Shown here: positions 34,730-44,309 of the stretch, one piece after another | Layout of the letters: each line of letters begins with the position of its first letter | Numbering within the stretch: the stretch's first letter is position 1 | Assembly (NCBI RefSeq): GCF_013204795.1 | Contig: NZ_JABMKW010000006.1 | Coordinates: forward strand, 1-51,470 | Length of the DNA stretch: 51,470 nt | Source of the DNA: Pedobacter panaciterrae | GTDB lineage: Bacteria > Bacteroidota > Bacteroidia > Sphingobacteriales > Sphingobacteriaceae | Reading direction: 5' to 3' | Position numbers and translations under genes: made by a program | Notes under the pieces: generated by a model | Told to the model about the DNA's origin: nothing | What the model saw: the letters and a program-made list of their open reading frames with translations, nothing else | The model's database searches: none

Positions 34730-37700
34730 TTAATGTTCACGGGTATCTACTGCCGGGAATTCAATTTCCGCTTGTTCTTTAACAATACCCTCTTCAAAAG
34801 GAGATTTGTTACTTACTTTTTCTTGCAAGGTTTGAAAAATGATAAATAGTGCAGGAATAACAAATATTCCAAATATTGTCCCTATAAGCATTCCTCCAAC
34901 GGCACCGGTACCAATAGATTTATTACCTGCAGCTCCAACTCCTGTTGAAAGCATTAAAGGTAATAGCCCAAGAATAAAGGCAAATGATGTCATTAAAATA
35001 GGACGTAAACGTGCAGTTGCACCATTAATAGCCGAATTTACTATGCTCATGCCTTTTCTTCTTCTGTCTACAGCAAATTCGACAATCAAAATTGCATTTT
35101 TAGCCAAGAGGCCCACAAGCATGATCAAGGTGATTTGCGTGTAAATGTTATTATCGATTCCGAAAATCTTATCAAAGATAAATACACCAGCTAAACCTAT
35201 AGGAAGCGAAATTAGAACAGCAAGAGGTAGGATGTAACTCTCGTATTGCGCACAAAGTAAAAAGTAAACGAACACAACACATAGAAGGAATATAAAAATG
35301 GTTTGACTACCACTTGACATCTCTTCACGAGATAATCCTGAAAATTCGTAGCCATAACCCACCGGTAGGTGTATTGCCGCTTCTTCTTGTACGGCTTTTA
35401 ATGCATCACCAGAACTATATCCATTGTTTGGGTTTCCGGTTACAGCAATAGATGTAAATAAGTTAAAGCGGGAAATTGCCTGAGGACCATAAACCTTAGT
35501 TAAGGTTATGAATTCACTAACGGGTGCCATTTTGCCGCTTGCATTTCTTACATATATGTTATTTAAGCTAGCCTGATTTGCCCTGTATTGCGCATCAGCC
35601 TGGAACATAACACGGTATTGTTTTCCGTATTTGTTGAAGTTGGATGCATAAACACCACCATAGTATCCCTGTAGAACACTTAAAACATCGGTAACAGTTA
35701 GTCCAGCCTGTTTTACCGTGGCTACATTAACATCAATTTGATATTGAGGGAAATTAGGGTTAAAGGAAGTAGATGCATATTGAATTTCAGGTCGTTTGCT
35801 AAGGGCAGCAAGGAAATCGTTTCCTATGGTATTGAACTTATTAATATCACCACCAGTTTTATCTTGTAACTGAAACTCAAAACCTCCACTGGTACCAAAA
35901 CCTTGAATTGTTGGCGGTGCAAAGAAAATGATTTTTGCGCCTTTGATACTTGCTGTTTTAGCAAATAATTCACCAATAATCTGCTTTACGTCACGAGTTC
36001 TTTCATTCCAGGGTTTAAGTCTTGAAATTACCATGCCATAAGAACTTCCGGATCCACTAATCATACTTCTACCCACTACTCTAATGGAGTTTTTAACCTC
36101 TGGAACTGCGTGAACTATACTGTCAATTTGTGCAATAACCTCGTTTGTGCGTTCCTGTGAAGTAGAAGCTGGTAATGAAATATCAGACATAATGGTACCT
36201 AAATCCTCATTCGGAACAAATCCTTTAGGGGTAGTGTTCATTGTCCAAATTAAAACTACTGTGAATATAGCGATGCCTAAACCAGCAATCCATTTCCTTC
36301 TGGCAAGAAATTTAACAGATCTTTTGTATCTGTTAGTCATCATGTCGAATGATGTATTAAAACCTACATAGAATTTTTGAAGGAAACTTTTCTTCTTCTC
36401 ATGATCTTCTTCGTGCGGTTTTAAAAACAGCGCACACAAAGCAGGGCTCAATGTTAATGCATTAATTGCTGATAATATAATTGCAATGGCAAGGGTTAAA
36501 CCAAATTGTTTGTAGAATACCCCCGAAGACCCCTGGATAAAACTTACCGGAATAAAAACAGCAGCCATAACCAATGTGATGGATATGATTGCTCCCGTGA
36601 TATCCTCCATGGCATCAATAGTAGCCTTTTTGGCCGATTTATAACCATGATCGAGTTTAGCATGGACCGCTTCAACTACTACAATGGCATCATCCACAAC
36701 AATACCAATGGCAAGAACCAGAGCAAAGAGTGTTAATAGATTTATTGTAAAGCCAAAAAGATTTAAGAAAAAGAATGTACCAATAATAGCCACCGGAACA
36801 CTAATTGCGGGAATTAGAGTCGATCGGAAATCCTGAAGAAATATAAATACAACTAAAAACACGAGTATAAATGCTTCAACAAGTGTATGTATTACTTTTT
36901 CAATTGATGCATCTAGAAAATCATTAACATTTACAAGTGGTGCATAATGAACGCCTTTTGGAAAGTTAACCGATGCATCGTCCAAAACCTTTATTGCACC
37001 TTCAATAACATCTTTTGCATTCGATCCTGCGGTTTGGTTTATAGCAATACCAAGTGCAGGCTTCCCATCAAACCTTACTGAACTGGCATAACTTTGAGCT
37101 CCTAATTCAATTCTTGCAATATCCTTAAGACGTAATACTTGTCCATTTGCCGCAGTCCTGATAATGATATTACTAAACTCGCTCTCACTTTTTAAGCGCC
37201 CTGAATATTTTAATGTATATTGAAATGCCTGATTGCCTTGTTCTCCAAATTGGCCCGGTGCTGCTTCAACATTTTGTTCCGCAAGCACTACATTAATATC
37301 ATTCGGCACTAAGCCATAGGTTGCCATAACTTCTGGCTTAAGCCAGATTCGCATGGTATAATCCATTAAACCAAAAGCATTCGCATCACCAACACCATTG
37401 ATACGCTTAATTTGGGGTATTAAGTTAATGTTGGCGTAGTTTTGAAGAAATGTCTGGTCATAGGATGGATTATCACTATAAATACCGAAAATCAAAACGT
37501 TACTTGCTTGTTTTTTTGCAGTTATTACGCCTGAACGTGTAACCTCAGCAGGTAATAAACTGGTAGCTCTTGATACACGGTTCTGAACATTTACAGCTGC
37601 CAGATCCGGATTTGTACCCAGTTTAAAGTTTACTGTAATTGTTGCTGTACCATCATTACTGGCTGTTGAGGTCATATAGGTCATATCCTCAACACCGTTA

Positions 37701-37906
37701 ATCTGTTCCTCAAGCGGAACAACAACACTGTTCATCACAACATCAGCATTCGCACCCTGATAGGATGCAGATACCTGAACTGTTGGTGGGGCAATTTCTG
37801 GATATTGAGATACAGGTAAAGTAATTAAACCTAATACCCCCAATATTACAATTATAATGGATATAACTGTTGATAAAACAGGTCTCTCTATAAATTTCTT
37901 AAACAT
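34730..37906 (-). CDS. RND multidrug efflux pump, HAE-1 family (AcrB/MexB-like)
   Basis: Proton-driven trimeric inner-membrane exporter of hydrophobic or amphiphilic compounds. At 1058 aa it has the expected duplicated layout: a membrane helix at the start (FIERPVLSTVISIIIVILGVLG), six helices in each half and two large periplasmic loops. The proton-relay residues are present: Asp-Asp in IGIVVDDAIVVVEAV and Lys in LLAKNAILIVEFA. It is the middle gene of the MFP-pump-channel operon, 45 nt after the fusion protein gene and 10 nt before the channel gene. The two-component system downstream could regulate it, but a strong terminator lies between them. Confidence 0.95.
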   Translation of the reverse strand: MFKKFIERPVLSTVISIIIVILGVLGLITLPVSQYPEIAPPTVQVSASYQGANADVVMNSVVVPLEEQINGVEDMTYMTSTASNDGTATITVNFKLGTNPDLAAVNVQNRVSRATSLLPAEVTRSGVITAKKQASNVLIFGIYSDNPSYDQTFLQNYANINLIPQIKRINGVGDANAFGLMDYTMRIWLKPEVMATYGLVPNDINVVLAEQNVEAAPGQFGEQGNQAFQYTLKYSGRLKSESEFSNIIIRTAANGQVLRLKDIARIELGAQSYASSVRFDGKPALGIAINQTAGSNAKDVIEGAIKVLDDASVNFPKGVHYAPLVNVNDFLDASIEKVIHTLVEAFILVFLVVFIFLQDFRSTLIPAISVPVAIIGTFFFLNLFGFTINLLTLFALVLAIGIVVDDAIVVVEAVHAKLDHGYKSAKKATIDAMEDITGAIISITLVMAAVFIPVSFIQGSSGVFYKQFGLTLAIAIILSAINALTLSPALCALFLKPHEEDHEKKKSFLQKFYVGFNTSFDMMTNRYKRSVKFLARRKWIAGLGIAIFTVVLIWTMNTTPKGFVPNEDLGTIMSDISLPASTSQERTNEVIAQIDSIVHAVPEVKNSIRVVGRSMISGSGSSYGMVISRLKPWNERTRDVKQIIGELFAKTASIKGAKIIFFAPPTIQGFGTSGGFEFQLQDKTGGDINKFNTIGNDFLAALSKRPEIQYASTSFNPNFPQYQIDVNVATVKQAGLTVTDVLSVLQGYYGGVYASNFNKYGKQYRVMFQADAQYRANQASLNNIYVRNASGKMAPVSEFITLTKVYGPQAISRFNLFTSIAVTGNPNNGYSSGDALKAVQEEAAIHLPVGYGYEFSGLSREEMSSGSQTIFIFLLCVVFVYFLLCAQYESYILPLAVLISLPIGLAGVFIFDKIFGIDNNIYTQITLIMLVGLLAKNAILIVEFAVDRRRKGMSIVNSAINGATARLRPILMTSFAFILGLLPLMLSTGVGAAGNKSIGTGAVGGMLIGTIFGIFVIPALFIIFQTLQEKVSNKSPFEEGIVKEQAEIEFPAVDTREH

Positions 37907-37951
37907 ATATTCTATTTCAACCGGTTATTGCCGGATTGGATAAACTGTTAT

Positions 37952-39118
37952 TTATTTTTTAAGATCAGCGAATACTGAATCTGCACTTTTCTCTTCCGGT
38001 TTAATCTCTGCACCGTCCTTTAAAGATTGAAAACCTTCAAGTACAATCTTATCTCCGGCTTTAAGGCCTTTGGTAACTACATAGAAATTGCCTTTTGCAT
38101 TTTCCATAATTTCGATCTCCGTATTTTTAATGATCCCCTTGTCATCAACAACAAATACAAACTTTTTTCCTTGTAAATCAGTAGTTGATTTTTGAGGAAT
38201 AAGAATGGCATTTTCCAGATGCTGAGGTATACGTACCGATGCGCTGGCACCGCTTCTTAAGAGTTTAGAAGGGTTTGAGAATGTGGCTCTCAAGCTTGCT
38301 GAACCAGTGTTGGTATTTATTAAGCCATTTATAGACTCAATTTTTCCATTCTCAGCATAGGCACTTCCATCAGCTAATATCAACGATACTGCAGGAATGT
38401 TTTTCATTTGTGCCTCAAGTGTTGCGCCTTTATAATTCCTCGAAAAGTCAAGAAGTTGTTTCTCATTTAAAGAGAAATAAGCATAAACTTTTGAAATATT
38501 TGATACAGTGGTTAGCGGTTCTGCACTGCTGCCACTTACAAGGCTACCGGTTTTAAAAGGTATACTACCAATTACACCGTCAACGGGACTGGTAATTGTA
38601 GTGTAACCAAGGTTTACCTTTGCATTTACTAGTTCAGCTCTCGTTTGAGCTAATGCAGCTTTTCTACTTTGAAGTGTAAGTTGAGCAGCATCTAGATCAT
38701 ACTTACTAATAATATCTTTCTCAACTAAGGGCTTTGTTTTGTTTACTTGTAGCTGTGCTGCATTTACATCAGCTTCGGCACTACTGATTGCTGCGGTTGC
38801 AGTTCTAACCAGTTGTTCATATTGTGGCGCATTAATGCTAAAAAGTCGCTGACCTTTCTTTACTACAGCACCTTCATCTACGTAAATTTTCTCAATAAAG
38901 CCATCGACCTTTGGTCTGATGTCTACATTTTGAATACCTTCAATTGTTGCAGGGTAGTCTGTTTCCAAGGATGTAGATTGAGCGGTTAATGCAACAACAG
39001 GGTAGGCCTGTACCTGATTTGCCGCTCCGGCATCCTTTTTCTTATCATTACTTCCACAAGAACTAATGATTAATAAAACTGGTAATAAAAAATAAATAGA
39101 TTGGAACTTTGTTTTCAT
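37952..39118 (-). CDS. RND efflux periplasmic adaptor (membrane fusion lipoprotein, AcrA-like)
   Basis: Links the pump and the outer-membrane channel. The lipoprotein signal has C21 (IISSCGS). The biotinyl-lipoyl-like half motifs are at GFIEKIYVDEGAVVKKGQRLFSI and VNLGYTTITSPVDGVIGSI, separated by a coiled-coil hairpin (about 95-165). A beta-barrel and a membrane-proximal domain follow. Length 388 aa. It is the first gene of the operon. The 161 bp upstream contain no clear consensus promoter and no gene. Confidence 0.93.
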   Translation of the reverse strand: MKTKFQSIYFLLPVLLIISSCGSNDKKKDAGAANQVQAYPVVALTAQSTSLETDYPATIEGIQNVDIRPKVDGFIEKIYVDEGAVVKKGQRLFSINAPQYEQLVRTATAAISSAEADVNAAQLQVNKTKPLVEKDIISKYDLDAAQLTLQSRKAALAQTRAELVNAKVNLGYTTITSPVDGVIGSIPFKTGSLVSGSSAEPLTTVSNISKVYAYFSLNEKQLLDFSRNYKGATLEAQMKNIPAVSLILADGSAYAENGKIESINGLINTNTGSASLRATFSNPSKLLRSGASASVRIPQHLENAILIPQKSTTDLQGKKFVFVVDDKGIIKNTEIEIMENAKGNFYVVTKGLKAGDKIVLEGFQSLKDGAEIKPEEKSADSVFADLKK

Positions 39119-39279
39119 TCTTGTAGCAGGTTTTAAAGATATTTACTATCGGGTTGCGAAATTATTCATAGTTTAAAATAGATAAAACATCAAAATGTAA
39201 TGTTTAAGCTATTTCAACTTTTGTAACTAAAGCTTTGCAGAAAACTAATGAAATGATAATTGGGTTGGTGACCCGAAAA

Positions 39280-39960
39280 TCAGACGGGTAAATGCTGATG
39301 AACCTGCTCTAGGGCAAAATCGAGCTGTTCTTCTTGTGTTAATTCTGTATTGTCGAGAATTATAGCATCCTCGGCCCGGGTTAGCGGGCTTTCTGCACGT
39401 GTAGTATCTGCGTAATCTCTATGAGCCAGATTTTCAAAAACGTCTTCCAGAGAAGTAATTGTATCGCCCTTACTTTGTAATTCTTTAAAGCGACGTTCGG
39501 CCCTGATTTTGGGGTCCGCAGTCATAAAAAACTTTACCTGAGCATCGGCAAATACTGTTGTGCCTATATCGCGGCCATCCATTACAATATTTTTTGACTT
39601 ACCCATGCGTTGTTGCTGTTTTACCATTTCTTTACGCACAATTTTGTTCGCAGAGACTTCGCTAACGTTTTCAGAAACTGGCATTTGTCTGATCTCTTCA
39701 GAAACTTCCTCACCGTTCAGCGTAATGTGAGATTCGTAATCCCTTGAGTGGAAGTTTAATTCGATATGCTGAAGTGCATCTTTTACTGCCTCAGGATCGC
39801 TAATGTCGACTTTATTGCGAATAAAGAATAGGGTAACGGCACGGTACATGGACCCACTGTCTATATAAATGAAACCTAGTTTTTTGGCTAAAGCCTTTGC
39901 AAGAGTACTTTTTCCGCAAGAAGAATAGCCGTCAATAGCTATAACCAGGTTTTTTCTCAT
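39280..39960 (-). CDS. cmk: cytidylate kinase
   Basis: Phosphorylates CMP and dCMP with ATP for nucleotide recycling. The P-loop DGYSSCGKSTLAK is at residues 10-22, then IYIDSGSMYRAVT, MDGRDIGTTVFADA and the Arg-rich RAERRFKELQ lid region; HRDYADTTRAESPL is typical of Cmk. Length 226 aa. I chose the ATG at 39960. A three-codon longer frame would need a TTG that overlaps the predicted promoter. It is divergent from arfB with a 91-nt gap. Its -7 box ends only 6 nt before the ATG, so the transcript may be almost leaderless. Confidence 0.95.
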   Translation of the reverse strand: MRKNLVIAIDGYSSCGKSTLAKALAKKLGFIYIDSGSMYRAVTLFFIRNKVDISDPEAVKDALQHIELNFHSRDYESHITLNGEEVSEEIRQMPVSENVSEVSANKIVRKEMVKQQQRMGKSKNIVMDGRDIGTTVFADAQVKFFMTADPKIRAERRFKELQSKGDTITSLEDVFENLAHRDYADTTRAESPLTRAEDAIILDNTELTQEEQLDFALEQVHQHLPV

Positions 39961-39966
39961 ATAAGG

Positions 39967-39974
39967 CAAAGTTA
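39967..39974 (-). promoter_or_regulatory. candidate -7 box of cmk, very close to the start codon
   Basis: Minus-strand TAACTTTG matches TAnnTTTG and ends 6 nt before the cmk ATG. A possible -33 ATTG (minus strand) lies at 39995-39998. Transcription would start at or within a few nt of the start codon. Confidence 0.4.
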
Positions 39975-40039
39975 ATAATTTGAGGAATGATTTTCAATCA
40001 AAATTTCTAATAAAGTAAATTGATGGCAATGGAAATAAT

Positions 40040-40047
40040 TACTTTTG
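40040..40047 (+). promoter_or_regulatory. candidate -7 box of arfB, very close to the start codon
   Basis: TACTTTTG matches TAnnTTTG and ends 4 nt before the arfB ATG at 40052. ATTG at 40019-40022 is a near -33 element with a 17-nt spacer. A leaderless mRNA is possible. Confidence 0.45.
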
Positions 40048-40051
40048 CGGC

Positions 40052-40462
40052 ATGATACCCACTAAGGAAGATATTGTTAAAGTTGTGCTATTTAAAACTT
40101 CACGTAGCGGAGGTAAGGGCGGACAAAATGTAAATAAGGTTTCAAGTAAGGTTGAACTAATTTTAAATATACACTCAGCACCCTTTTTAAATGAGGATGA
40201 AAAGGAACTTTTAAATGAAAGGTTAGCGCATAGGCTAGATCAGGAAGGAAACCTGCATATTGTTTCACAAGAAGACCGCAGTCAACTGATGAACAAAGAA
40301 AGAACCATTATTAAATTAATTGCATTGCTGAAATCTGCGCTTCACATTCAAAAAAATAGGAAGCCAACAAAAATCCCTAAATCAGTTATCAGAAAAAGAT
40401 TGGCAGATAAGCAAATAACAGCAGCTAAAAAAGAAAACAGAAGGCGCCCGCAGTTCGACTAA
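40052..40462 (+). CDS. arfB: alternative ribosome-rescue factor ArfB (YaeJ-type peptidyl-tRNA hydrolase)
   Basis: Releases nascent chains from ribosomes stalled on mRNAs lacking a stop codon. The catalytic GGQ is at residues 23-25 in SGGKGGQNVNKVSSKVEL. The C-terminal tail is basic (KRLADKQITAAKKENRRRPQ), the feature that enters the empty mRNA channel and separates ArfB from ordinary release factors. There is no codon-recognition domain. At 136 aa it is close to Escherichia coli YaeJ in size. Its stop codon is directly next to the stop of the LpxR-like gene on the other strand, with no intergenic base. Confidence 0.93.
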   Translation: MIPTKEDIVKVVLFKTSRSGGKGGQNVNKVSSKVELILNIHSAPFLNEDEKELLNERLAHRLDQEGNLHIVSQEDRSQLMNKERTIIKLIALLKSALHIQKNRKPTKIPKSVIRKRLADKQITAAKKENRRRPQFD

Positions 40463-41416
40463 TTAATTAAATCTGTAAAACATACTAATTGATCCATACT
40501 GGTGTGCTTTAGCTGTGCTTTTTATCTCTTTTGTTTTAAATAGCATTCCGAAATCAAATGTGAAGCGTTGTGAGCTGTAATTAAATCCAATCTGCTGAGC
40601 AAAAACAATAGGTTTTATACCAAATGTAACCGGACTATTGTTGTTGAACATGCTTCCTTGTACTGTTGCGTCATAAGCAACAAAATTCAATTGTGGCTTG
40701 GCGTAAAAGAAAATCTCTCTTTTTACCAATGCTTTTGTTTTTGCATTATTTCCAATTACTGCATTTGTATAAGCGGAATTGAACAGTTGATTAATGCCGC
40801 CTGCTCTAAATAAAATACCTGCCCCCGCCCCACTAAATGTGGTACCCACATTTGCATAACCATCAAATGAAAAATCAATAGCATTGTTGGATGCACGGTG
40901 TAATAGCTTTGTGTATTGGGCTGAAAGATTTACCGCCATCTCATTTCTGATCTGATATTGCCAGCCATCAAGCTCATAAAAGCCCACAGTATTATGTAAT
41001 AGCTCTTGTCCGTCTTCAGCTAATGAATTTGGCCCGGTTGTTCCTATTTCTATACTGGTTTTTAGTACACTTTCATTACTATGGAACCAGCTTAAAGCAC
41101 CTCCAACATATAAATACCCTGCAAATGGCCTGTCTTGTTTTTCAGGATCTGGTGCATAGCCCGAAATAGGGTTATACATTTTTTGCCCGGCAGATATTTC
41201 ATAGGTTTTTTTTTCTAGTCCATTCTTTAGCTTGCTCTGATCCATCGCTCTGCGATAATTAATAAATAAACCATTGGTGTAGTAACGGTCAGAACCTTGT
41301 GCAAGATAAGAGTCATTGTCGCTTTTAAAACCGAACTCATTCTTGAAAGTTTGAGCGGAAGCACTAAATGTTAATATAGATAGAATCGAAAATAAGAGAA
41401 TGGATTTGCTGTTCAT
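40463..41416 (-). CDS. LpxR-family outer-membrane lipid A deacylase
   Basis: Outer-membrane beta-barrel of the LpxR group, which removes the 3'-acyloxyacyl chains of lipid A in Salmonella. Signal peptide 1-21 (ends ASAQ). The early motif NEFGFKSDNDSY...DRYYTNGLFINYRR carries N34-D35 and T48, which fit the LpxR catalytic and calcium-site residues. A later LHNTVGFYELDGWQYQIRNE fits the His-containing block. It ends ...ISMFYRFN. Length 317 aa, normal. Members in Bacteroidota are rarely tested, so the activity is inferred. Its own promoter region holds the lon terminator 19 nt upstream. Confidence 0.85.
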   Translation of the reverse strand: MNSKSILLFSILSILTFSASAQTFKNEFGFKSDNDSYLAQGSDRYYTNGLFINYRRAMDQSKLKNGLEKKTYEISAGQKMYNPISGYAPDPEKQDRPFAGYLYVGGALSWFHSNESVLKTSIEIGTTGPNSLAEDGQELLHNTVGFYELDGWQYQIRNEMAVNLSAQYTKLLHRASNNAIDFSFDGYANVGTTFSGAGAGILFRAGGINQLFNSAYTNAVIGNNAKTKALVKREIFFYAKPQLNFVAYDATVQGSMFNNNSPVTFGIKPIVFAQQIGFNYSSQRFTFDFGMLFKTKEIKSTAKAHQYGSISMFYRFN

Positions 41417-41426
41417 TTGTTGGTTG

Positions 41427-41457
41427 TAAAAAAAACTCCGGTATAAATTACCGGAGT
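41427..41457 (-). terminator. intrinsic terminator after lon
   Basis: A 9-bp perfect stem ACTCCGGTA/TACCGGAGT (41435-41443, 41449-41457; 5-nt loop) is followed on the minus strand by about nine T residues. It lies between lon and the LpxR-like gene. Confidence 0.92.
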
Positions 41458-41520
41458 CTAATATAGTACTTAATGACTAAATATAAGCCAATAGCCATTA
41501 TTCGAAATAAATATTATGCC

Positions 41521-43992
41521 TTAGTTAGCAATTGGATTTGGTTTAACATTAAGATTCTGAGGATTTTTGACTTTTTCCTTAGTTAACGCAATCTCAATTA
41601 CCTCTTTCATTTCGGTTACATAATGGAAGTTAAGATCCTTAATGTAACTTTCTTTGATTTCTAAAATATCTTTTTTGTTTGATTTACAAAGAATTACATC
41701 TTTAATGTTTGCTCTTTTTGCCGCGAGTATTTTTTCTTTTATACCTCCAACCGGCAAAACTTTACCACGTAATGTAATCTCTCCGGTCATAGCCAGATTA
41801 GGTTTTACCTTACGTTGAGTAAATGCAGAAGTTAGGGCAGTTAGCATAGTTATGCCTGCTGATGGGCCATCTTTAGGAGTAGCTCCTGCCGGAACGTGAA
41901 CATGAATATCCCATTGATCAAACAGTAAATGATCAATATCAAACAAATCAGCATGAGCCCTTAAATAAGCCAATGCTATAATGGCAGATTCTTTCATTAC
42001 TTCACCCAGATTACCCGTTAAGGTTAACTTTCCTTTTCCCGGGCTTAAGCTTGCTTCAATAAATAAGATATCGCCACCCACCTGGGTCCATGCTAATCCG
42101 GTTACAACACCGGCAACTTCGTTACCTTCGTAAAGGTCTTTATCGTAAATTGGAGCTCCAAGTATGCGTTCAACATCTTCAGAAGTTAAATTAGGCTCAT
42201 AAGTTTCATCCATGGCAATTTTTGTAGCCACGCCTCGTACAAGTGAACCAATTTTTTTCTCAAGGCCACGAACTCCTGATTCACGGGTATAATCTTCAAT
42301 CACTTTTTCAATTAAAGCTCCTTTTAAGGTAATATCTTTAGATTTTATGCCGTGTTGTTCCTTTTGTTTAGGAAGTAAATACTTTTTAGCAATTTCTATC
42401 TTTTCTTCAATGGTATAGCCATTTACCTCAATTATTTCCATACGATCCAGCAAAGCCGGCTGAATAGAGCTTAAAGAGTTAGCCGTTGCAATGAAAAGGA
42501 CATTGGATAGATCGTAATCCGCCTCAACATAATGATCGTTAAAAGCATTGTTTTGTTCTGGGTCTAATACTTCTAAAAGGGCAGATGAAGGGTCCCCTCT
42601 AAAATCAGAGCCTACTTTATCAATCTCATCTAAAACAAATACTGGATTAGCAGCACCCGCTTTTTTGATAGACTGTATGATCCGGCCTGGCATTGCACCA
42701 ATATAGGTTTTTCTGTGACCGCGAATTTCTGCCTCGTCTCGTATTCCTCCAAGAGCCATACGGACATATTTCCTGTTTAAAGCTTTAGCAATTGACTTTC
42801 CTAATGATGTTTTACCAACTCCCGGAGGGCCAACCAAGCAAATGATAGGAGCTTTCATATCACGTTTAAGCTTAAGTACAGCCAAATACTCTATAATCCT
42901 TTGTTTTACCTTTTCAAGGCCAAAATGATCTTTGTCTAAAATACGCTGTGCACGTTTTAGGTCAAAATTATCCTTAGTGAAATCATTCCAAGGTAGGTCT
43001 AGCAACAATTCCAGATAGTTTATCTGAACAGAATAATCTGGAGCGGCAGGATTCATTCTGCCTAATTTTTCCAGTTCTTTATTGAAATGACTTTCTATAT
43101 GTAATGCCCATTTTTTCTTCTTTGCACGGGCTTGTAAAGCCTCGTACTCCAAATCAGATGAATTACCTCCCAGTTCTTCCTGTATTGTTTTTAATTGTTG
43201 GTTCAGAAAGTAATCTCTTTGTTGCTTATCAAGGTCAGTTCGTACTTTAGACTGTATCTGGTTTTTAAGTTCAAGCATTTGAAGCTCCAGTGTTAACAGT
43301 TCCATTACCATCATGGCACGTTCACGCAGGTTAGTCATTTCAAGCATTTTTTGCTTGTCAGACACATCGGCATTCATATTCGATGATATGAAGTTAATCA
43401 GGAAGGAAGTGCTTTCAATATTTTTTAATGCAATTCCAGCCTCGCTAGGGATGTTTGGAGACAGTTGAATAATCTGGCTCGACATTTCTTTGATAGAAGC
43501 CACCAAAGCTTTAAACTCTTTGTCGCTTTTATGTTTAGCTTCAGTAAACTTACTAATCGTTACTTTAATATAAGGCTCTGACTGAACTTCTTCGATTAAT
43601 CTGAAGCGCTGCTTTCCCTGAATAATTACCGTAGTATTTCCATCAGGCATTTGAAGCATTTTGATAATGTGGGCAACTGTACCTACACTGTTTAATTGCT
43701 CAAAGGTGGGATCCTCTATAGAAACATCACGTTGTGAAACAACTCCAATAATCCGATTTCCTTTATAAGCTTCTTTTATAAGTTTTATTGATTTATCTCT
43801 TCCTACAGTAATAGGAATAACCACACCTGGAAATAAGACTGTATTTCTAAGTGGGAGTATGGGCAGGACCTCTGGTGTTTCTTCATTGTTCATTTCATCT
43901 TCGTCTTGTTGAGACATCAACGGAAAAAACTCAGTATCTTCATTTATGATAGGTAGTGCATTGCTAAAATCAAATTGATCTTGTTTACTCAT
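41521..43992 (-). CDS. lon: ATP-dependent Lon protease
   Basis: Cytoplasmic AAA+ serine protease degrading misfolded and regulatory proteins. The N-domain starts at LPILPLRNTVLFPGVVIPI. The Walker A motif is GPPGVGKTSLGKSIA, and the Walker B region is FVLDEIDKVGSD. The proteolytic domain carries the Ser of KDGPSAGITML and the Lys of GGIKEKILAAKRA, so the Ser-Lys dyad is intact. I chose the ATG at 43992 (MSKQDQFDF). AAGGA sits 8 nt before it, while the longer frame adds a basic N-terminus unlike the family. Length 823 aa. It has its own terminator downstream. Confidence 0.96.
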   Translation of the reverse strand: MSKQDQFDFSNALPIINEDTEFFPLMSQQDEDEMNNEETPEVLPILPLRNTVLFPGVVIPITVGRDKSIKLIKEAYKGNRIIGVVSQRDVSIEDPTFEQLNSVGTVAHIIKMLQMPDGNTTVIIQGKQRFRLIEEVQSEPYIKVTISKFTEAKHKSDKEFKALVASIKEMSSQIIQLSPNIPSEAGIALKNIESTSFLINFISSNMNADVSDKQKMLEMTNLRERAMMVMELLTLELQMLELKNQIQSKVRTDLDKQQRDYFLNQQLKTIQEELGGNSSDLEYEALQARAKKKKWALHIESHFNKELEKLGRMNPAAPDYSVQINYLELLLDLPWNDFTKDNFDLKRAQRILDKDHFGLEKVKQRIIEYLAVLKLKRDMKAPIICLVGPPGVGKTSLGKSIAKALNRKYVRMALGGIRDEAEIRGHRKTYIGAMPGRIIQSIKKAGAANPVFVLDEIDKVGSDFRGDPSSALLEVLDPEQNNAFNDHYVEADYDLSNVLFIATANSLSSIQPALLDRMEIIEVNGYTIEEKIEIAKKYLLPKQKEQHGIKSKDITLKGALIEKVIEDYTRESGVRGLEKKIGSLVRGVATKIAMDETYEPNLTSEDVERILGAPIYDKDLYEGNEVAGVVTGLAWTQVGGDILFIEASLSPGKGKLTLTGNLGEVMKESAIIALAYLRAHADLFDIDHLLFDQWDIHVHVPAGATPKDGPSAGITMLTALTSAFTQRKVKPNLAMTGEITLRGKVLPVGGIKEKILAAKRANIKDVILCKSNKKDILEIKESYIKDLNFHYVTEMKEVIEIALTKEKVKNPQNLNVKPNPIAN

Positions 43993-44309
43993 TAATATAG
44001 TCCTTCTTAAAATTAAAAAACGACAATCTGACAGCATGTCGCTTGCGAAATTATTAATTATATTGAATACCTATAATTTCAACTCCTGTGCCAAAAGCAC
44101 TATAAGTTGTTTTCTATGTTAAAAAGTCAGGTAAAAAATAATAATCCTTATACCCATCATATTTTTAATTATTTAACGTTTAGTATATCATATTTGTAAA
44201 TGGTATGATAGTTGCCTAATGTAAACTCCGAGATACCTGGGAAAAAAAAGTTTAAAATTTGTTAGGGTATTGAATAAAACTAAATATATTTATTTTTTAA
44301 TAAAAATTA
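43993..44309. other. 317-bp AT-rich divergent intergenic region between lon and the TPR gene
   Basis: Holds the lon leader with AAGGA about 8 nt before its ATG, and an inverted repeat TATCATA (44186-44192)/TATGATA (44204-44210). It also contains a minus-strand TGGCACAGGAGTTGAA (44078-44093) resembling a -24/-12 promoter except at the -12 GC. I see no gene here and no exact TAnnTTTG box. Confidence 0.5.

Noticed and set aside
39271..39289. ACCCG/CGGGT short inverted repeat at the cmk stop codon
   Set aside because: The five-pair stem overlaps the coding end and no T run follows; too weak to call a terminator.
44078..44093. Minus-strand TGGCACAGGAGTTGAA resembling a sigma-54 promoter upstream of lon
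   Set aside because: The -12 element lacks the required GC, no enhancer-binding site is seen, and lon is not a usual sigma-54 target.
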